A stretch of 64,000 nt of DNA, from the NCBI RefSeq assembly GCF_001548055.1, contig NZ_AP014724.1, positions 62,001 through 126,000 of the forward strand, written 5' to 3'. The DNA comes from Sulfurospirillum cavolei (GTDB lineage Bacteria > Campylobacterota > Campylobacteria > Campylobacterales > Sulfurospirillaceae). Below the pieces are notes generated by a model that made no database searches, was not told where the DNA came from, and worked only from the letters and a program-made list of their open reading frames with translations. Below, piece by piece: positions 63,223-64,000 of the stretch. How positions within the stretch are numbered: position 1 is the first letter of the stretch; the number at the start of each line of letters is the position of its first letter. Position numbers and translations under genes: made by a program.

Positions 63223-64000
63223 ATGCTATTTTCAGGGCGTTTTTCACAAGGGTTTGCGATCGATTTGGGAACCAACAATACGCTTGTGTACCAACCAAAT
63301 CGCGGTATTATTTTAGAAGAACCCACGTCGATCGCGTACGATCAAAGGCGTCGCTCGTTTTTCGATTGCGGCGAGAGTTCAAAAAGAATGTTCGGAAAAA
63401 ACCCAGAGCATATCGAAGTGATGCATCCGCTTTCAAAGGGTGCTATCTCCAATTTAACCGTAGCAAAGGCATATATCAAAGAGGTGATCAGACGTATGAC
63501 GCCGCGTCGCTTGTTTCGACCGAATGTCGTGGTAAGCGTACCGAGCGATCTAAACGCCATGGAGCGCAATGCCGTGACCGAAGCGTGCAAAGAAGGCGGT
63601 GCACGCGATGTATTTTTGATTAAAGACCCTTTCTCGGCGGCATTGGGTTCGTTTCAAGCGATCGAGCAACCGCAGGGTGTTTTAGTTCTCGATATCGGAG
63701 CGGGCGTGAGCGATATATCGTTACTTTCGTGCAACGGTATCGTGATGAATAAATCGCTACGTATGGCGGGAAACGATTTTGATGAAGCGATCATCGAGTA
63801 TTTTAAAACGCACCATCGTCTTTTGATGTCACAGCGCGACGCGGAAATGCTCAAAAAAACCTTGGGAAATCTTTGTTTGACGGAAGAAAAGCACCTTCGT
63901 ATCAGCGTCAAAAATATGATAACGCGCATGCCGCAAAGCGTTGAAATCAGCTCGTACGACATTCACAAAGCCATAGTGCCCTTAGCCGACAAGATCGTCG
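63223..64000 (+). CDS. MreB/Mbl-like actin homologue, 3' end outside window
   Basis: The frame is open from ATG 63223 to the window edge (259 complete codons). It shows the phosphate-1 segment GFAIDLGTNNTLVYQ, VVVSVPSDLNAMERNAVTEACKEGGARDVFLIKDPFSAALG and the phosphate-2 segment VLDIGAGVSDISLLS, the order of MreB. It is more divergent than a typical MreB (Asn-Asn for Ala-Asn in the first loop; SGRFSQGF N-terminus), so it may be a second paralogue. No mreC is visible. Confidence 0.85.
   Translation, partial: MLFSGRFSQGFAIDLGTNNTLVYQPNRGIILEEPTSIAYDQRRRSFFDCGESSKRMFGKNPEHIEVMHPLSKGAISNLTVAKAYIKEVIRRMTPRRLFRPNVVVSVPSDLNAMERNAVTEACKEGGARDVFLIKDPFSAALGSFQAIEQPQGVLVLDIGAGVSDISLLSCNGIVMNKSLRMAGNDFDEAIIEYFKTHHRLLMSQRDAEMLKKTLGNLCLTEEKHLRISVKNMITRMPQSVEISSYDIHKAIVPLADKIV

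Overview
The window looks like chromosome of a free-living, flagellated, respiratory Campylobacterota (Epsilonproteobacteria) bacterium, most like Sulfurospirillum. The support is indirect. Menaquinone is made by the futalosine route (mqnA, mqnD). There is a complete pseudaminic-acid flagellin glycosylation set (pseB, C, F, G, H, I) with a Maf transferase. The order dcd-accB-accC-SurA-like-gltX-malic enzyme-upp is the one I recall from Campylobacter jejuni, as is recA-eno-small coiled-coil protein-AMIN protein. BioB and MurB are the short types. No rRNA, tRNA, CRISPR array or insertion sequence was recognised.

Layout. 0-8.6 kb: a NosL-like fragment; a leftward leuC-mobA-degenerate GGDEF/EAL operon; a peroxiredoxin with a strong promoter; small repair and metabolism genes (GNAT, ogt, glycerate kinase); an NFACT protein. 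8.7-15.2 kb: a rightward run of cdsA-dxr, uracil permease, alanine symporter, phosphoesterase and lipoprotein. 15.8-16.2 kb: three tandem copies of a ~92-bp structured element with terminators on the minus strand. 16.2-20.5 kb: an FmdE-like gene, a c-di-GMP sensor gene interrupted at a 10-A tract, and a Tat-exported M15 peptidase. 20.5-32 kb: housekeeping genes (tsaD, murB, fliQ, mqnD, recA, eno, gltA, bioB, topA). 32.1-48.4 kb: the flagellin and glycosylation island, with an 806-aa flagellin carrying a repetitive central domain, Maf, methyltransferases, additional sugar-modifying genes, the pse operon and a FlaC-like protein. 48.4-53.2 kb: mixed genes including a RelB/YafQ-type toxin-antitoxin pair. 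53.2-62.3 kb: the conserved dcd-to-upp block, gdhA and mqnA. 62.4 kb to the end: terC and the start of an MreB-like gene.

How it fits together. PseB, C, H, G, I and F should make CMP-pseudaminic acid. The Maf protein should place that sugar, perhaps modified by the extra Gfo/Idh, aminotransferase, acyltransferase and methyltransferase enzymes, on Ser/Thr of the long flagellin, whose FliA-type promoter is visible. FliQ and the FlaC-like protein belong to the same flagellar export system.

The most unusual signal is the palindrome TTACATGTAA. It occurs about 14 times exactly in 64 kb, where about 0.1 is expected from base composition, and its core ACATGT occurs at least 54 times against about 18 expected. 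It lies in genes and between them, twice as the arms of a terminator, and it forces the unusual codon choice TTA-CAT-GT for nearly every Leu-His-Val. This resembles the behaviour of a DNA uptake sequence or another chromosome-wide signal. Counts were made by eye.
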